Origin: Chitinophagaceae bacterium
Lineage (GTDB): Bacteria > Bacteroidota > Bacteroidia > Chitinophagales > Chitinophagaceae
Direction of reading: 5' to 3'
NCBI GenBank assembly: GCA_014879565.1
Contig: JACSRW010000021.1
Coordinates: forward strand, 1 to 64,000
Length of the DNA stretch: 64,000 nucleotides
The translations under genes were made by a program, and so were the position numbers. Positions 35,761 to 43,750 of the stretch are shown piece by piece. Positions within the stretch are counted from its first letter, which is position 1; every line of letters begins with the position of its first letter. A model generated the notes under the pieces. It searched no databases and was not told the DNA's origin. It saw only the letters and a program-made list of their open reading frames with translations.

Positions 35761-36858
35761 TTATTTCGGTGTTTTCCGGTAGAGCCAGAACGCCACAAAC
35801 GTGAATACTATATTGGGCAGCCAGGCGGCCAGGAATGGAGGAAAACTGCCCTTGGTGGCAAATACGGTGGAGAACCGGTCAGATATTATAAAAATGGCTG
35901 CTATGATGATCCCCAGAGCCAGGTGCATTCCGCTTCCGCCCCTGGTTTTCCGGCTGGCAATGACCGCACCGATCATGGTCAGGAGCAATACCGTGGCAGA
36001 TACTGCTGTCCGGCGATACCATTCTACCTGCAACACGTTCAATCCTTCTGTTCCCCTGAGTTTCTCCCGCCGGATATAGCTGGCCAGTTCCCGGGAAGTG
36101 AGTTTATCTTTCAGGTAATCATCCTTCCGTAATTCTTCCGGCCGGAGATTGAGCCGCAACAGCAGCGTATCATGATTTACCATTCTCTCCCCGGCGCTGT
36201 CAATAAACCGTTCGGCAGCCCGGATCAGTTTCCATTTTTTGGTGAGGGTATCCCAGCCAATTGATTCTGACCGGAGGTTATACACCACTTTATTCTCCTT
36301 TATCCTTTCCAGAAAAAAGCCCCGGGCATATTTGGTGCTGGTATCAAAGTCACGGATGCCCACAAACGTATTGGTATCAATCCGGAGATAAAAACAACGG
36401 GTACAGGTGCCATAGGTTCGGTTTTTGGAGGGATCCTTGATATCTATATACCGGGATTGAAAATCTGCCTTGATGGCATTGGCTTTTGGAATCCAGAAAC
36501 TATTGCCCAGCCAAAGCACAAATGCCAGGAATATTCCCCCGACAAAATAGGGACGTAAAAACCGGTTATAGCTGGTACCGCTGGCCTGGATGGCTATAAC
36601 TTCTGACCGGGTAGCCATCCGGCTTGTAAAAAAAATAACTGCTATAAAAACAAAGAGGGGAAAAAGAAGACTCCATATCCAGGGCACAAAACCCAGGTAG
36701 TATTTATGGATGATTTCCCGGGTGGAAAAACCTGCCGTAACAAAATCATCCGCTTTTTCGCTGCTGTCAACCGCTACGGCTATGACCGTAAACAGGAGCA
36801 TGCAGAACACAAAAGTGACCAGGAATTTTTTCAGTATGTACCAGTCGAGTCGGCGCAT
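35761..36858 (-). CDS. LptF/LptG family permease (YjgP/YjgQ)
   Basis: 365 aa with a first membrane helix (LDWYILKKFLVTFVFCMLLFTVIAVAVD) and helices near 60-80 and three at the C-terminus, with a large periplasmic domain between. This is the LptF/LptG layout: an inner-membrane permease that, with LptB, extracts lipopolysaccharide. Only one such gene is in the window; which of the two subunits it is cannot be decided. It begins 48 nt from the tgt stop. Confidence 0.9.
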   Translation of the reverse strand: MRRLDWYILKKFLVTFVFCMLLFTVIAVAVDSSEKADDFVTAGFSTREIIHKYYLGFVPWIWSLLFPLFVFIAVIFFTSRMATRSEVIAIQASGTSYNRFLRPYFVGGIFLAFVLWLGNSFWIPKANAIKADFQSRYIDIKDPSKNRTYGTCTRCFYLRIDTNTFVGIRDFDTSTKYARGFFLERIKENKVVYNLRSESIGWDTLTKKWKLIRAAERFIDSAGERMVNHDTLLLRLNLRPEELRKDDYLKDKLTSRELASYIRREKLRGTEGLNVLQVEWYRRTAVSATVLLLTMIGAVIASRKTRGGSGMHLALGIIIAAIFIISDRFSTVFATKGSFPPFLAAWLPNIVFTFVAFWLYRKTPK

Positions 36859-36906
36859 GAACGTGCGAAATTACGGGATAATACTGTTGCGGCTTTGTGA
36901 AAGAAA

Positions 36907-38046
36907 TTAGCGTTTTTGTTTCAGCCTTGGTATCATTTGCTCTTTCCAGGCTTTATAGTCGCCCTCTTGTATATGTTTCCGGGCTTCCCCTACCAGCCAG
37001 AGATAAAACGCGAGATTGTGTACACTGGCAATGGTCAGCCCCAGGATTTCCTTCGCTTTCATCAGGTGCCGGAGATAGGCTTTACTGTAATAGGCGCTGC
37101 TGGCGCAGCCGATTCCCTCATCTATCGGTGAATAGTCAAACTCCCACTTTTTATTGTCAATATTGATCACCCCTTCGGAGGTAAAGAGCATGGCGTTCCG
37201 GCCGTTTCGGGTAGGCATCACACAGTCAAACATATCCACTCCCATCCCGATGCATTCCAGGATATTCCAGGGTGTGCCGACTCCCATCAGGTAACGGGGG
37301 CGGTCGGCCGGCAGATGATCACAGCACCAGTCGCAGATCTCATACATTACCGGTTCGGGTTCGCCCACACTGAGGCCGCCGATGGCATGACCGGTTGCGC
37401 CCTTACTGCTGATATATTCACAGGACTCCTTACGCAGGTCGCGGAAAGTCCCCCCCTGCACAATCGGAAAAAGGTTTTGCGTATACCCATATCTGGGCTC
37501 CGTAGCGGTAAACTGTTCCCAGCAGCGGTCCAGCCAGCGATGGGTGAGCTGCATGGATTGCCGGGCGTATTTATATTCACTGCCTCCCGGCGGACATTCA
37601 TCAAAAGCCATGATAATATCTCCCCCGATTGACCGCTGGATATCCATTACTTTCTCCGGAGAAAACAGATGACGGGACCCGTCAATATGAGATTGAAAAG
37701 TGACTCCTTCTTCCTTGATTTTCCGGGTACCGGCCAGTGAAAAGACCTGGTAACCACCACTATCAGTAAGGATGGGATGATTCCAGCCGTTAAACCGGTG
37801 CAATCCGCCGGCTTTTTCCAGGACCTCCAGCCCGGGACGCAGGTACAGGTGATAGGTATTGCCCAGAATTATCTGCGCTTTTACCTCATTTTCCAGCTGG
37901 CCTTGTGTAACCGCTTTCACGCTTCCTACTGTTCCTACCGGCATAAAAATGGGGGTCAGAATCTCCCCGTGATCGGTAGTTATCTTACCCGCCCGGGCCT
38001 TGCTGCCCGTATCCCGGTGTTGCAGTTCAAATGAAAGTGCTGGCAT
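36907..38046 (-). CDS. tgt: tRNA-guanine(34) transglycosylase with altered zinc site
   Basis: 379 aa from the ATG at 38046; an upstream TTG frame is less likely. Catalytic segments are present: LTDSGGYQVFSLAG, the Asp-rich AFDECPPGG, AIGGLSVGEP and MGVGTPWNI. It exchanges guanine for the queuine precursor at tRNA position 34. The usual C-x-C-x2-C zinc cysteines are not conserved: the region reads EGIGCASSAYYSKAYLRHL, with one Cys, while the His of SVHNLAFY is kept. I recall the same loss in other Bacteroidota. Confidence 0.95.
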   Translation of the reverse strand: MPALSFELQHRDTGSKARAGKITTDHGEILTPIFMPVGTVGSVKAVTQGQLENEVKAQIILGNTYHLYLRPGLEVLEKAGGLHRFNGWNHPILTDSGGYQVFSLAGTRKIKEEGVTFQSHIDGSRHLFSPEKVMDIQRSIGGDIIMAFDECPPGGSEYKYARQSMQLTHRWLDRCWEQFTATEPRYGYTQNLFPIVQGGTFRDLRKESCEYISSKGATGHAIGGLSVGEPEPVMYEICDWCCDHLPADRPRYLMGVGTPWNILECIGMGVDMFDCVMPTRNGRNAMLFTSEGVINIDNKKWEFDYSPIDEGIGCASSAYYSKAYLRHLMKAKEILGLTIASVHNLAFYLWLVGEARKHIQEGDYKAWKEQMIPRLKQKR

Positions 38047-38133
38047 AGGGCGCAAGATACTCCGAATCTGTTTTCCACAACCTGTGAAATACCCTTACCG
38101 GCGGGAAATCAGCCGCTTCTTACCTTCGCCGCT

Positions 38134-39255
38134 ATGCCACCAATTAACTGGGAAGAAATCCTTTTCTTTTTTTTTGTACTGCTGACCATTGTCCAGCTTT
38201 TCTATTATGGCTGGTATTACAGCCGGGTGGCTTTTTACAAACAGAAACCACGGAGCCGGAATCTTCAGCATCCCGTGTCTGTGATTATTTGCGCCCGGGA
38301 TGAGGATGAAAACCTGGCCCGGAATCTGCCGGGTGTACTGGTACAGCAATACCCCAGCAGCTGGGAAACGGTGGTAATTAATGATAATTCACTGGACGAC
38401 TCAAAGTACATTCTGCAGGAACTCAAGAAAACATTTAAGTCGCTCAATGTGGTAGAACTTACACAGGAAGCCAAACTGATTTCCGGGAAAAAATACCCTC
38501 TGTCCATCGGTATCCGGGAGGCCCGCCATGAAGTATTACTGCTTACAGATGCGGATTGTGTACCCTCCAGCGAATACTGGATTGAAAAGATGCAGGCTGC
38601 TTATGCAGAAGGAACTGAAATTGTGCTGGGATATGGCGCTTATCACCGGAAAAAGGGATTACTCAACAAGCTGATCCGGTTTGAAACCTTTCATACCGCC
38701 CTTCAATACCTGTCCTATGCGCTGGCTGGTATTCCCTATATGGGTGTGGGCCGTAATCTTTCCTATAAAAAAGGGCTCTTTCTGCGTAACAAGGGTTTCT
38801 CGTCAATCAATCATATCCCCAGCGGAGATGACGACCTGTTTATCAATAAAGTCGCCACCCGGGAGAATACTGCTGTGGTTTTAGATCCGGACGCCATCAC
38901 CCGGTCGGTACCCAAGACCACCTGGGGCGGGTGGCTGAGGCAGAAATCCAGGCATTATACCACCGCCAAATATTATAAACCTGTCCATAAATTTCTCCTG
39001 GGATTATACTTCATTACCCAGTTTCTCTATTATCCGGCTTTTGTCACTTCGCTCATTTTTTTCGACTGGCGCTGGGTACTGCCTGTTTTTGGGCTGCGTT
39101 TCCTGTTACAGGCTGTCGTGCTGTATAAGTCCATGAAAAAACTCGGAGAAGGAGATCTGTGGCCCTGGTTTCTTGTACTCGACCTCTGGATGTTCTTTTA
39201 TTATCTCATCTTTGCACCGGCTTTATGGCGCAAACCGCGTCACAGCTGGAACTGA
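38134..39255 (+). CDS. Membrane-anchored family 2 glycosyltransferase
   Basis: 373 aa. One N-terminal membrane helix (about 9-28) precedes the GT-A domain: VSVIICARDEDENLARNLPGVL, VINDNSLDD, LLLTDADCVPS (DxD-like) and the acceptor region SGDDDLFINKV. QKSRHYTTAKYYK is a Q-x-R-W-like motif, followed by three C-terminal helices. It probably transfers a sugar to a lipid or polysaccharide at the inner membrane; the product is unknown. A TACCTTCG box at 38121-38128, one mismatch from consensus, lies only 6 nt before the start. Confidence 0.85.
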   Translation: MPPINWEEILFFFFVLLTIVQLFYYGWYYSRVAFYKQKPRSRNLQHPVSVIICARDEDENLARNLPGVLVQQYPSSWETVVINDNSLDDSKYILQELKKTFKSLNVVELTQEAKLISGKKYPLSIGIREARHEVLLLTDADCVPSSEYWIEKMQAAYAEGTEIVLGYGAYHRKKGLLNKLIRFETFHTALQYLSYALAGIPYMGVGRNLSYKKGLFLRNKGFSSINHIPSGDDDLFINKVATRENTAVVLDPDAITRSVPKTTWGGWLRQKSRHYTTAKYYKPVHKFLLGLYFITQFLYYPAFVTSLIFFDWRWVLPVFGLRFLLQAVVLYKSMKKLGEGDLWPWFLVLDLWMFFYYLIFAPALWRKPRHSWN

Positions 39256-39259
39256 ACTC

Positions 39260-39907
39260 ATGACAGATAAAGGCATCACATTACTCAGTCGTTATTTTAC
39301 GGACTTTACGGATACACAGACCGCCCAGTGGGAGGCAATGGAGCATCTGTACCGGGAATGGAATGAAAAAATCAATGTTATTTCCAGAAAGGATATTGAC
39401 AGCCTTTATGAAAAGCATGTTTTACATTCATTGAGTATTGCAGCATCTTTCTCCTTTGAACCGGGAACTGAAATTATTGACCTCGGTACAGGCGGCGGTT
39501 TTCCGGGTATTCCCCTGGCTGTCTTCTTTCCGGAAGTGAAATTTTTACTGGTTGACAGTATCGCAAAAAAACTTAAAGTGGTGGAAGCCGTCGCCGAAGG
39601 AATCGGATTGAAAAATGTAACTACCCTGCACAGCCGTGCAGAGGAAATCAAGAACAGGCAATTTGACTTTGTCGTATCCCGGGCGGTGGCTCCCCTGAAA
39701 GATCTCTGGAGCTGGAGTAAACCTTTACTGAAAAAAAAGCCGGTTTCCGTTGCCGCCGCCTATTCACCGGGGCTGATTTGCCTGAAAGGCGGGGATCTGG
39801 CAAAAGAAATACAGGAAAGCGGCACCCGGCCGCGTATGATGGAAATACATGAAATGTTTCCGGAAGATTTTTTCCGGGAGAAATACCTTCTTTATGTTAC
39901 CCGGTGA
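39260..39907 (+). CDS. rsmG: 16S rRNA (guanine527-N7)-methyltransferase
   Basis: 215 aa from the ATG at 39260; the longer open frame overlaps the glycosyltransferase. SAM-binding motif IIDLGTGGGFPGIPLAVFFP, LLVDSIAKKLKVVEAVAEGIGL and the conserved VSRAVAPL identify RsmG (GidB). Start of the gene is 4 nt after the glycosyltransferase stop. Confidence 0.94.
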   Translation: MTDKGITLLSRYFTDFTDTQTAQWEAMEHLYREWNEKINVISRKDIDSLYEKHVLHSLSIAASFSFEPGTEIIDLGTGGGFPGIPLAVFFPEVKFLLVDSIAKKLKVVEAVAEGIGLKNVTTLHSRAEEIKNRQFDFVVSRAVAPLKDLWSWSKPLLKKKPVSVAAAYSPGLICLKGGDLAKEIQESGTRPRMMEIHEMFPEDFFREKYLLYVTR

Positions 39908-39912
39908 AAAAA

Positions 39913-39927
39913 TACCATTAAGTGGTA
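39913..39927. promoter_or_regulatory. NarL-like inverted repeat before the response regulator gene
   Basis: TACCATTAAGTGGTA, with flanking AA and TT. Compared with the perfect copy at 40657-40672 it lacks one base. It abuts a TTG at 39928 and lies 36 nt before the regulator start codon, so it may mediate autoregulation. Confidence 0.5.
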
Positions 39928-39958
39928 TTGACTCTTCTCCGTTTATTACAGAACTTTA
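39928..39958 (+). promoter_or_regulatory. Weak candidate promoter of the response regulator gene
   Basis: TTG (39928-39930) and GAACTTTA (39951-39958) are spaced by 20 nt; the -7 box has two mismatches to TAnnTTTG. The start of transcription would fall at or next to the ATG at 39963, giving a leaderless or nearly leaderless mRNA. Confidence 0.35.
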
Positions 39959-39962
39959 ACCC

Positions 39963-40610
39963 ATGCGACAGATCACTGTTTTTATTGTGGACGATAACCG
40001 GGAACTGCGGAATGCCCTGGAAGAGATTGTTTCCATGTCGGAAGGCTACCGCTGTACCGGAACGGCCAGTTCTGCAGAAGAAGCAGTGGACCGGATCCCT
40101 ATTTGCCGGCCGGATGTGGTGCTGATGGATATTAATCTCGGAACGGAAGAAAGCGGGATAGATGTGGTGCGTATGCTGAAACCCAGGGTGCCGGACACCA
40201 ATTTTATGATCTGTACGGTCTATGAAGAGGATGAAAAAATCTTTGAAGCGCTGAGCGCCGGCGCCAGCGGCTATATTCTTAAAAAGACGCCCCCCGGCCG
40301 GATGCTGGAAGCGATCCGGGAATTGTATGAAGGGGGCGCCCCCATGAGCAGTCAGATTGCCCGGAAAGTGGTTGCGGCCTTCCAACAACAGCAAAACCAG
40401 GCGCCAGCCGGTGATGCGGAAAAACTCAATGTATTAACAGCCCGGGAAATGGAAATCCTGGAACTGCTGTCAAAGGGCTTAATGTATAAGGAAATTGCCT
40501 CCCAGACTTTTCTCAGCCCGGAAACAGTACGCAAACATGTATACCATATATATGAAAAGTTACACGTAACCAACCGGGTAGCCGCTGTCAATAAGTTCTA
40601 CGGGCGTTGA
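39963..40610 (+). CDS. Orphan NarL/FixJ-type response regulator
   Basis: 215 aa. The receiver domain (1-120) has the acid pair D10-D11, phospho-acceptor D56 (VVLMDINLG), T85 and K107. The LuxR-type helix-turn-helix (about 150-215) has LTAREMEILELLSKGLMYKEIASQTFLSPETVRKHVYHIYEKL. No histidine kinase lies nearby, so the partner is elsewhere. Inverted repeats resembling the NarL 7-2-7 site (TACCACn/nGTGGTA) flank the gene at 39913 and 40657, and the second sits on a promoter for a likely small RNA. These are the natural targets of this protein. Confidence 0.92.
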   Translation: MRQITVFIVDDNRELRNALEEIVSMSEGYRCTGTASSAEEAVDRIPICRPDVVLMDINLGTEESGIDVVRMLKPRVPDTNFMICTVYEEDEKIFEALSAGASGYILKKTPPGRMLEAIRELYEGGAPMSSQIARKVVAAFQQQQNQAPAGDAEKLNVLTAREMEILELLSKGLMYKEIASQTFLSPETVRKHVYHIYEKLHVTNRVAAVNKFYGR

Positions 40611-40656
40611 CTTTTTGCAGGTTTTTGCGGGTTATTTTCAGAAAGGGCAAAAAAAA

Positions 40657-40672
40657 TACCACGAAAGTGGTA
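40657..40672. promoter_or_regulatory. Perfect NarL-like 7-2-7 inverted repeat before the putative sRNA
   Basis: TACCACGAAAGTGGTA, extended by AAA and TTT to a 22-bp palindrome (40654-40675). Its centre lies about 45 bp before the predicted transcription start and it touches the TTTG of the -33 box, the usual place for an activator contacting sigma. It can also be read as an RNA hairpin with a GAAA loop ending the regulator mRNA. Confidence 0.6.
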
Positions 40673-40703
40673 TTTGATGGCTTATGGGCTAATCCTATTT
40701 TTG
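40673..40703 (+). promoter_or_regulatory. Consensus promoter of the putative sRNA
   Basis: TTTG (40673-40676), 19 nt, then TATTTTTG (40696-40703): exact matches to the Bacteroidota -33 and -7 elements, with the same spacing as the promoter before the DUF2795 gene. Transcription should start near 40710. Confidence 0.65.
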
Positions 40704-40709
40704 ACTAAG

Positions 40710-40818
40710 TAAAAAACACTAAAAAGCCCTTAACCTTAAAACTTATCCTATTCCCTATAAAGGGCCCTGGTGCAAACCATTAACCCGCCCCTGCATTCCG
40801 GCAGGGGCGCCTTTTTTT
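40710..40818 (+). ncRNA. Putative small RNA between the response regulator and M1 peptidase genes
   Basis: About 109 nt lies between a consensus promoter and a strong terminator. It contains no ATG-started ORF. GCCCTT (40726-40731) can pair with AAGGGC (40760-40765), and the 3' terminator hairpin forms a second stem, leaving an A- and U-rich 5' region that could base-pair with mRNAs. The 5' end and expression are inferred only; the region could instead be a long 3' UTR. Confidence 0.45.
40786..40818 (+). terminator. Rho-independent terminator of the putative sRNA
   Basis: CGCCCCTGC (40786-40794) pairs with GCAGGGGCG (40801-40809) around a 6-nt loop, followed by CC and seven T. The T run is on the plus strand, so it ends transcription coming from the regulator or sRNA side, not the M1 gene. 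Confidence 0.85.
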
Positions 40819-40828
40819 GTAAAATCAC

Positions 40829-42670
40829 CTACCACTTCAATTCTAACTTATTGTTTTTCCGGTCAATATCTGCCATACGCTGGGAGGCATCAATTTCAGC
40901 CACCTGAATATCGGTCAGCCTGCGGGAGGTTTCTATCGTATAGGTCGGATGTGTCCATTTCCAGGGAGTATAGCTGATCCGGGGTATGGTACTGTCTTCC
41001 ACGGGTTTTGAGCCATACATCAGGTTCATCGGTATATAATGCAGTTCTTTGCTGCCGTCCCGGAAACTGAGTTGCAGGTCAACAGGCATCGGCATCAAGC
41101 CGATTCGCTGCAGCCTGATTTTCGTTTTTCCGCCTTCTTCCCAGAGACTGTCAATGGCATAATCAATTGTCTTGGTGGTATGAATCCAGTATTCCTTATA
41201 CCAGTCTAGTTTCATGCCACTGGTTTTCTCCGCCACCCGGATAAAGTCAGTCGCATTGGGATGCTTGAATTTCCATTGTTGATAATAATTCAGGAGTATC
41301 TGGTCTCTGACCCCGGCACCGGTTATATAACCCAGTTGTTCCACAAATACACCGCCCTTTGAATAAACAGCCGCTCCGTATGCCGCATTGGTATTAAAAT
41401 GATCTGCATGGGTGCTGAGGGGCTCTTCCCGTCCGCTTTTGGCCAGTGACTGGTAGCCGCGATAGGTGCCTTCCATTGCGAATCCGGGATTATTTTCCAG
41501 GAATGCCATTACTTTATCTTCCGCATAGGTAGTAAACCCTTCATCCATCCAGCCATAAAGAGATTCATTGGTACCGAGAATGCCGTAATACCAGTTATGC
41601 AGCCATTCATGCAACCAGGCCCCGGGGCCGATGAGCAGGGTTGACATCGGGTATTCCATGCCTCCATCACCCCCATGTATAAACGAAAATTGCTTGTACG
41701 GGTAAGGGCCAAAATTCTTTTCAATAAAAGGCAGGGCCCTTTCAGCATCATCCAGTACTTTTTCCCATTCCGCTGCGGATGCATTGGTGGGTTTGTATAA
41801 TAAATGCAGGGTGAGACTGTCCCTGACCTTTCGTGTTTTGTGAATATAGTCCGGATCAGCCGCCCACATAAAGTCGTGTACATTGGGAGCGAGAAAACGC
41901 CAGGTTAGTTTATCCCCGGCCGGGCGGGTAACTTTTGTACCGGGCTGCTCGTACCCGTAACCGATCTGGGCTGCATTCTGTAAATACCCGGTACCGCCAA
42001 GTATATAATTTTTATCAATACGGATACTGACATCAAAATCGCCCCAGACTCCATAAAACTCCCTGCCTACATAAGGGGTAGGGTGCCAGCCTTCGTAATC
42101 ATATTCACAAATCTTGGGATACCACTGGCTCATAGAATAACGTACACGGGATGAAGGATTATCCCGTCCGCTTCGCCGGATCTGGAGGGGTACCTGTGCT
42201 TCAAATTCCATTTCAAATACCACTTTTGTTCTCGGCAGGATGGGTCTGGAAAGTCTGACTTCCAGGATGGTTTCATCCATCGTGAATTCCTGTGGTTTCC
42301 CGTTCATCCTGAGCGCAAGTATTTTCTGGTAGCCAGTTTCTTCCGGTTTCAGTTTCTGTATCCGGTCACGCACACGCATATCCCAGTCTGCCCCCCGGCC
42401 AACTGTTATGGTTCCCTGCCGGCGGCTGCGGGTATCCATCATACTACCGGGCTGAAAGGCATTAAAATAAAGATGATAAAATACCCGGTCCAGTGTATCC
42501 GGAGAATTGTTCCAGTATTCCAGTTTTTGCTTACCGGTAAACCGGTTTGTCTGAACATTCATATCCACCTGCATGGTGTACTTCACTTTTTGCTGCCAAC
42601 GGTCCGGCTGGGAGTTAGCGCCGAAAGAACATATCAACAACAAAGCCAGGGAAAACAATCTCTTGTGCAT
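40829..42670 (-). CDS. M1-family metallopeptidase, secreted
   Basis: 613 aa with a signal peptide (ends GANS). The zinc site HEWLHN with the third ligand Glu exactly 18 residues further on (GWMDEGFTTYAED) is the gluzincin pattern, and GGMEYP replaces the usual GAMEN exopeptidase motif. A beta-rich N-terminal domain begins at about residue 25. It is an aminopeptidase-type enzyme in the periplasm or outside. It is shorter than PepN, like many Bacteroidota M1 enzymes. Confidence 0.92.
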   Translation of the reverse strand: MHKRLFSLALLLICSFGANSQPDRWQQKVKYTMQVDMNVQTNRFTGKQKLEYWNNSPDTLDRVFYHLYFNAFQPGSMMDTRSRRQGTITVGRGADWDMRVRDRIQKLKPEETGYQKILALRMNGKPQEFTMDETILEVRLSRPILPRTKVVFEMEFEAQVPLQIRRSGRDNPSSRVRYSMSQWYPKICEYDYEGWHPTPYVGREFYGVWGDFDVSIRIDKNYILGGTGYLQNAAQIGYGYEQPGTKVTRPAGDKLTWRFLAPNVHDFMWAADPDYIHKTRKVRDSLTLHLLYKPTNASAAEWEKVLDDAERALPFIEKNFGPYPYKQFSFIHGGDGGMEYPMSTLLIGPGAWLHEWLHNWYYGILGTNESLYGWMDEGFTTYAEDKVMAFLENNPGFAMEGTYRGYQSLAKSGREEPLSTHADHFNTNAAYGAAVYSKGGVFVEQLGYITGAGVRDQILLNYYQQWKFKHPNATDFIRVAEKTSGMKLDWYKEYWIHTTKTIDYAIDSLWEEGGKTKIRLQRIGLMPMPVDLQLSFRDGSKELHYIPMNLMYGSKPVEDSTIPRISYTPWKWTHPTYTIETSRRLTDIQVAEIDASQRMADIDRKNNKLELKW

Positions 42671-42744
42671 TGGAATAAATTTCTGTTTAGACGATAAATA
42701 TCGGGAAAAGCTGTTTGCGGAATTACAAAAATTGATGGCCGGGC

Positions 42745-43410
42745 TTATTCCGTGCCCTGTACAACAAGGACAATTTCCCCTTTTACGGATCCGTTCCGGA
42801 AATAATCCGCCAGTTCCTGCAAACTGCCTCTTTTATTTTCTTCAAAGAGTTTGGTCAGTTCGCGGCTTACGGCAGCAGGCCGGTCTGGTCCGAAAAACTG
42901 AACCAGGTCATCAAGGGTTTTAACCAGCCGCAGGGGTGATTCATAAAAAATCATGGTTCGCTCTTCGGTCGCCAGCTTCCGGAGCAAGGTCTGTCGTCCT
43001 TTTTTTTGCGGCAAAAATCCTTCAAAACAAAACCGGTTACAGGGAATCCCGCTGTTTACGAGTGCCGGAACAAAAGCGGTGGCTCCGGGCAGCGATTCCA
43101 CCCTTACCCCCGCCCGGATACATTCTCTGACCAGCAGGAAGGCAGGATCCGAGATTCCCGGTGTACCCGCATCCGTTATAAGGGCCATTTTTTTGCCTGC
43201 CTGCAACTGGTCTACCAGGTGTTGCAGCACTTTATGTTCATTATGCTGGTGATAGGGGGTAAGGGGTTTCGTTATCCCATAATGATTCAGCAGATGTGAA
43301 CTGGTACGGGTGTCCTCCGCCAGAATAAGATCCGCTTCTTTAAGCACATCAAGCGACCGAAGGGTAATATCCCTGAGATTACCGATGGGTGTGGGAACGA
43401 GGTAGAGCAA
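42745..43410 (-). CDS. rsmI: 16S rRNA (cytidine1402-2'-O)-methyltransferase
   Basis: 221 aa. The family begins LYLVPTPIGNLRDITLRSL; here the best start is the TTG at 43410 directly before it, since there is no ATG and the upstream frame codes for degenerate repeat sequence. Other motifs are AEDTRTSSHLLNHYGI, LITDAGTPGISDP, FEGFLPQKKG and FYESPLRL. It methylates the ribose of C1402 in 16S rRNA. Confidence 0.92.
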   Translation of the reverse strand: MLYLVPTPIGNLRDITLRSLDVLKEADLILAEDTRTSSHLLNHYGITKPLTPYHQHNEHKVLQHLVDQLQAGKKMALITDAGTPGISDPAFLLVRECIRAGVRVESLPGATAFVPALVNSGIPCNRFCFEGFLPQKKGRQTLLRKLATEERTMIFYESPLRLVKTLDDLVQFFGPDRPAAVSRELTKLFEENKRGSLQELADYFRNGSVKGEIVLVVQGTE

Positions 43411-43502
43411 GGTTGATAGGTTGAAATGCTGGAAAGTTGAAAAGTTGAACAAGTTAACTTGCAATTGTTGTTTGGAGTTCCTTGTTACCCTTTCAACCTG
43501 TA
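43411..43502 (-). repeat. Degenerate repeat between purS and rsmI
   Basis: On the minus strand the tract has GGTTGAAAGGG early and then CAACTTTTCAACTTTCC and TTTCAACC, so the two halves are partly complementary. It lies between the purS stop and the rsmI start and lengthens the rsmI frame artificially. Confidence 0.5.
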
Positions 43503-43504
43503 AA

Positions 43505-43750
43505 CTAGTCAACTGTTATCTCAAAATACTCCATCACCGGATTGCTCAGCAACTTTTTACTGGCTTCTTCGGCAATGGATCTGGCCTGTTCAGGAGTGCC
43601 AGCCTTTACCTGCAGGGAAATATGTTTGCCCACGCGTACATCCTCCACTCCTTCCAGCCCCAGATTAGCCAATCCGCCCATCACGGCTTTTCCCTGGGGA
43701 TCCAGCAGTTCTTTAAGCGGCATCACTTTGATCTGTACAGTATAGGTCAT
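43505..43750 (-). CDS. purS: Phosphoribosylformylglycinamidine synthase subunit PurS
   Basis: 81 aa, the normal size of PurS. The pattern YTVQIKVMPLKELLDPQGKAV, then LGLEGVEDVRVGKHISLQV and LLSNPVMEYFEI is typical. It forms a complex with PurL and PurQ in purine synthesis; neither of these is nearby. The start overlaps the pssA stop by 4 nt. Confidence 0.93.
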   Translation of the reverse strand: MTYTVQIKVMPLKELLDPQGKAVMGGLANLGLEGVEDVRVGKHISLQVKAGTPEQARSIAEEASKKLLSNPVMEYFEITVD

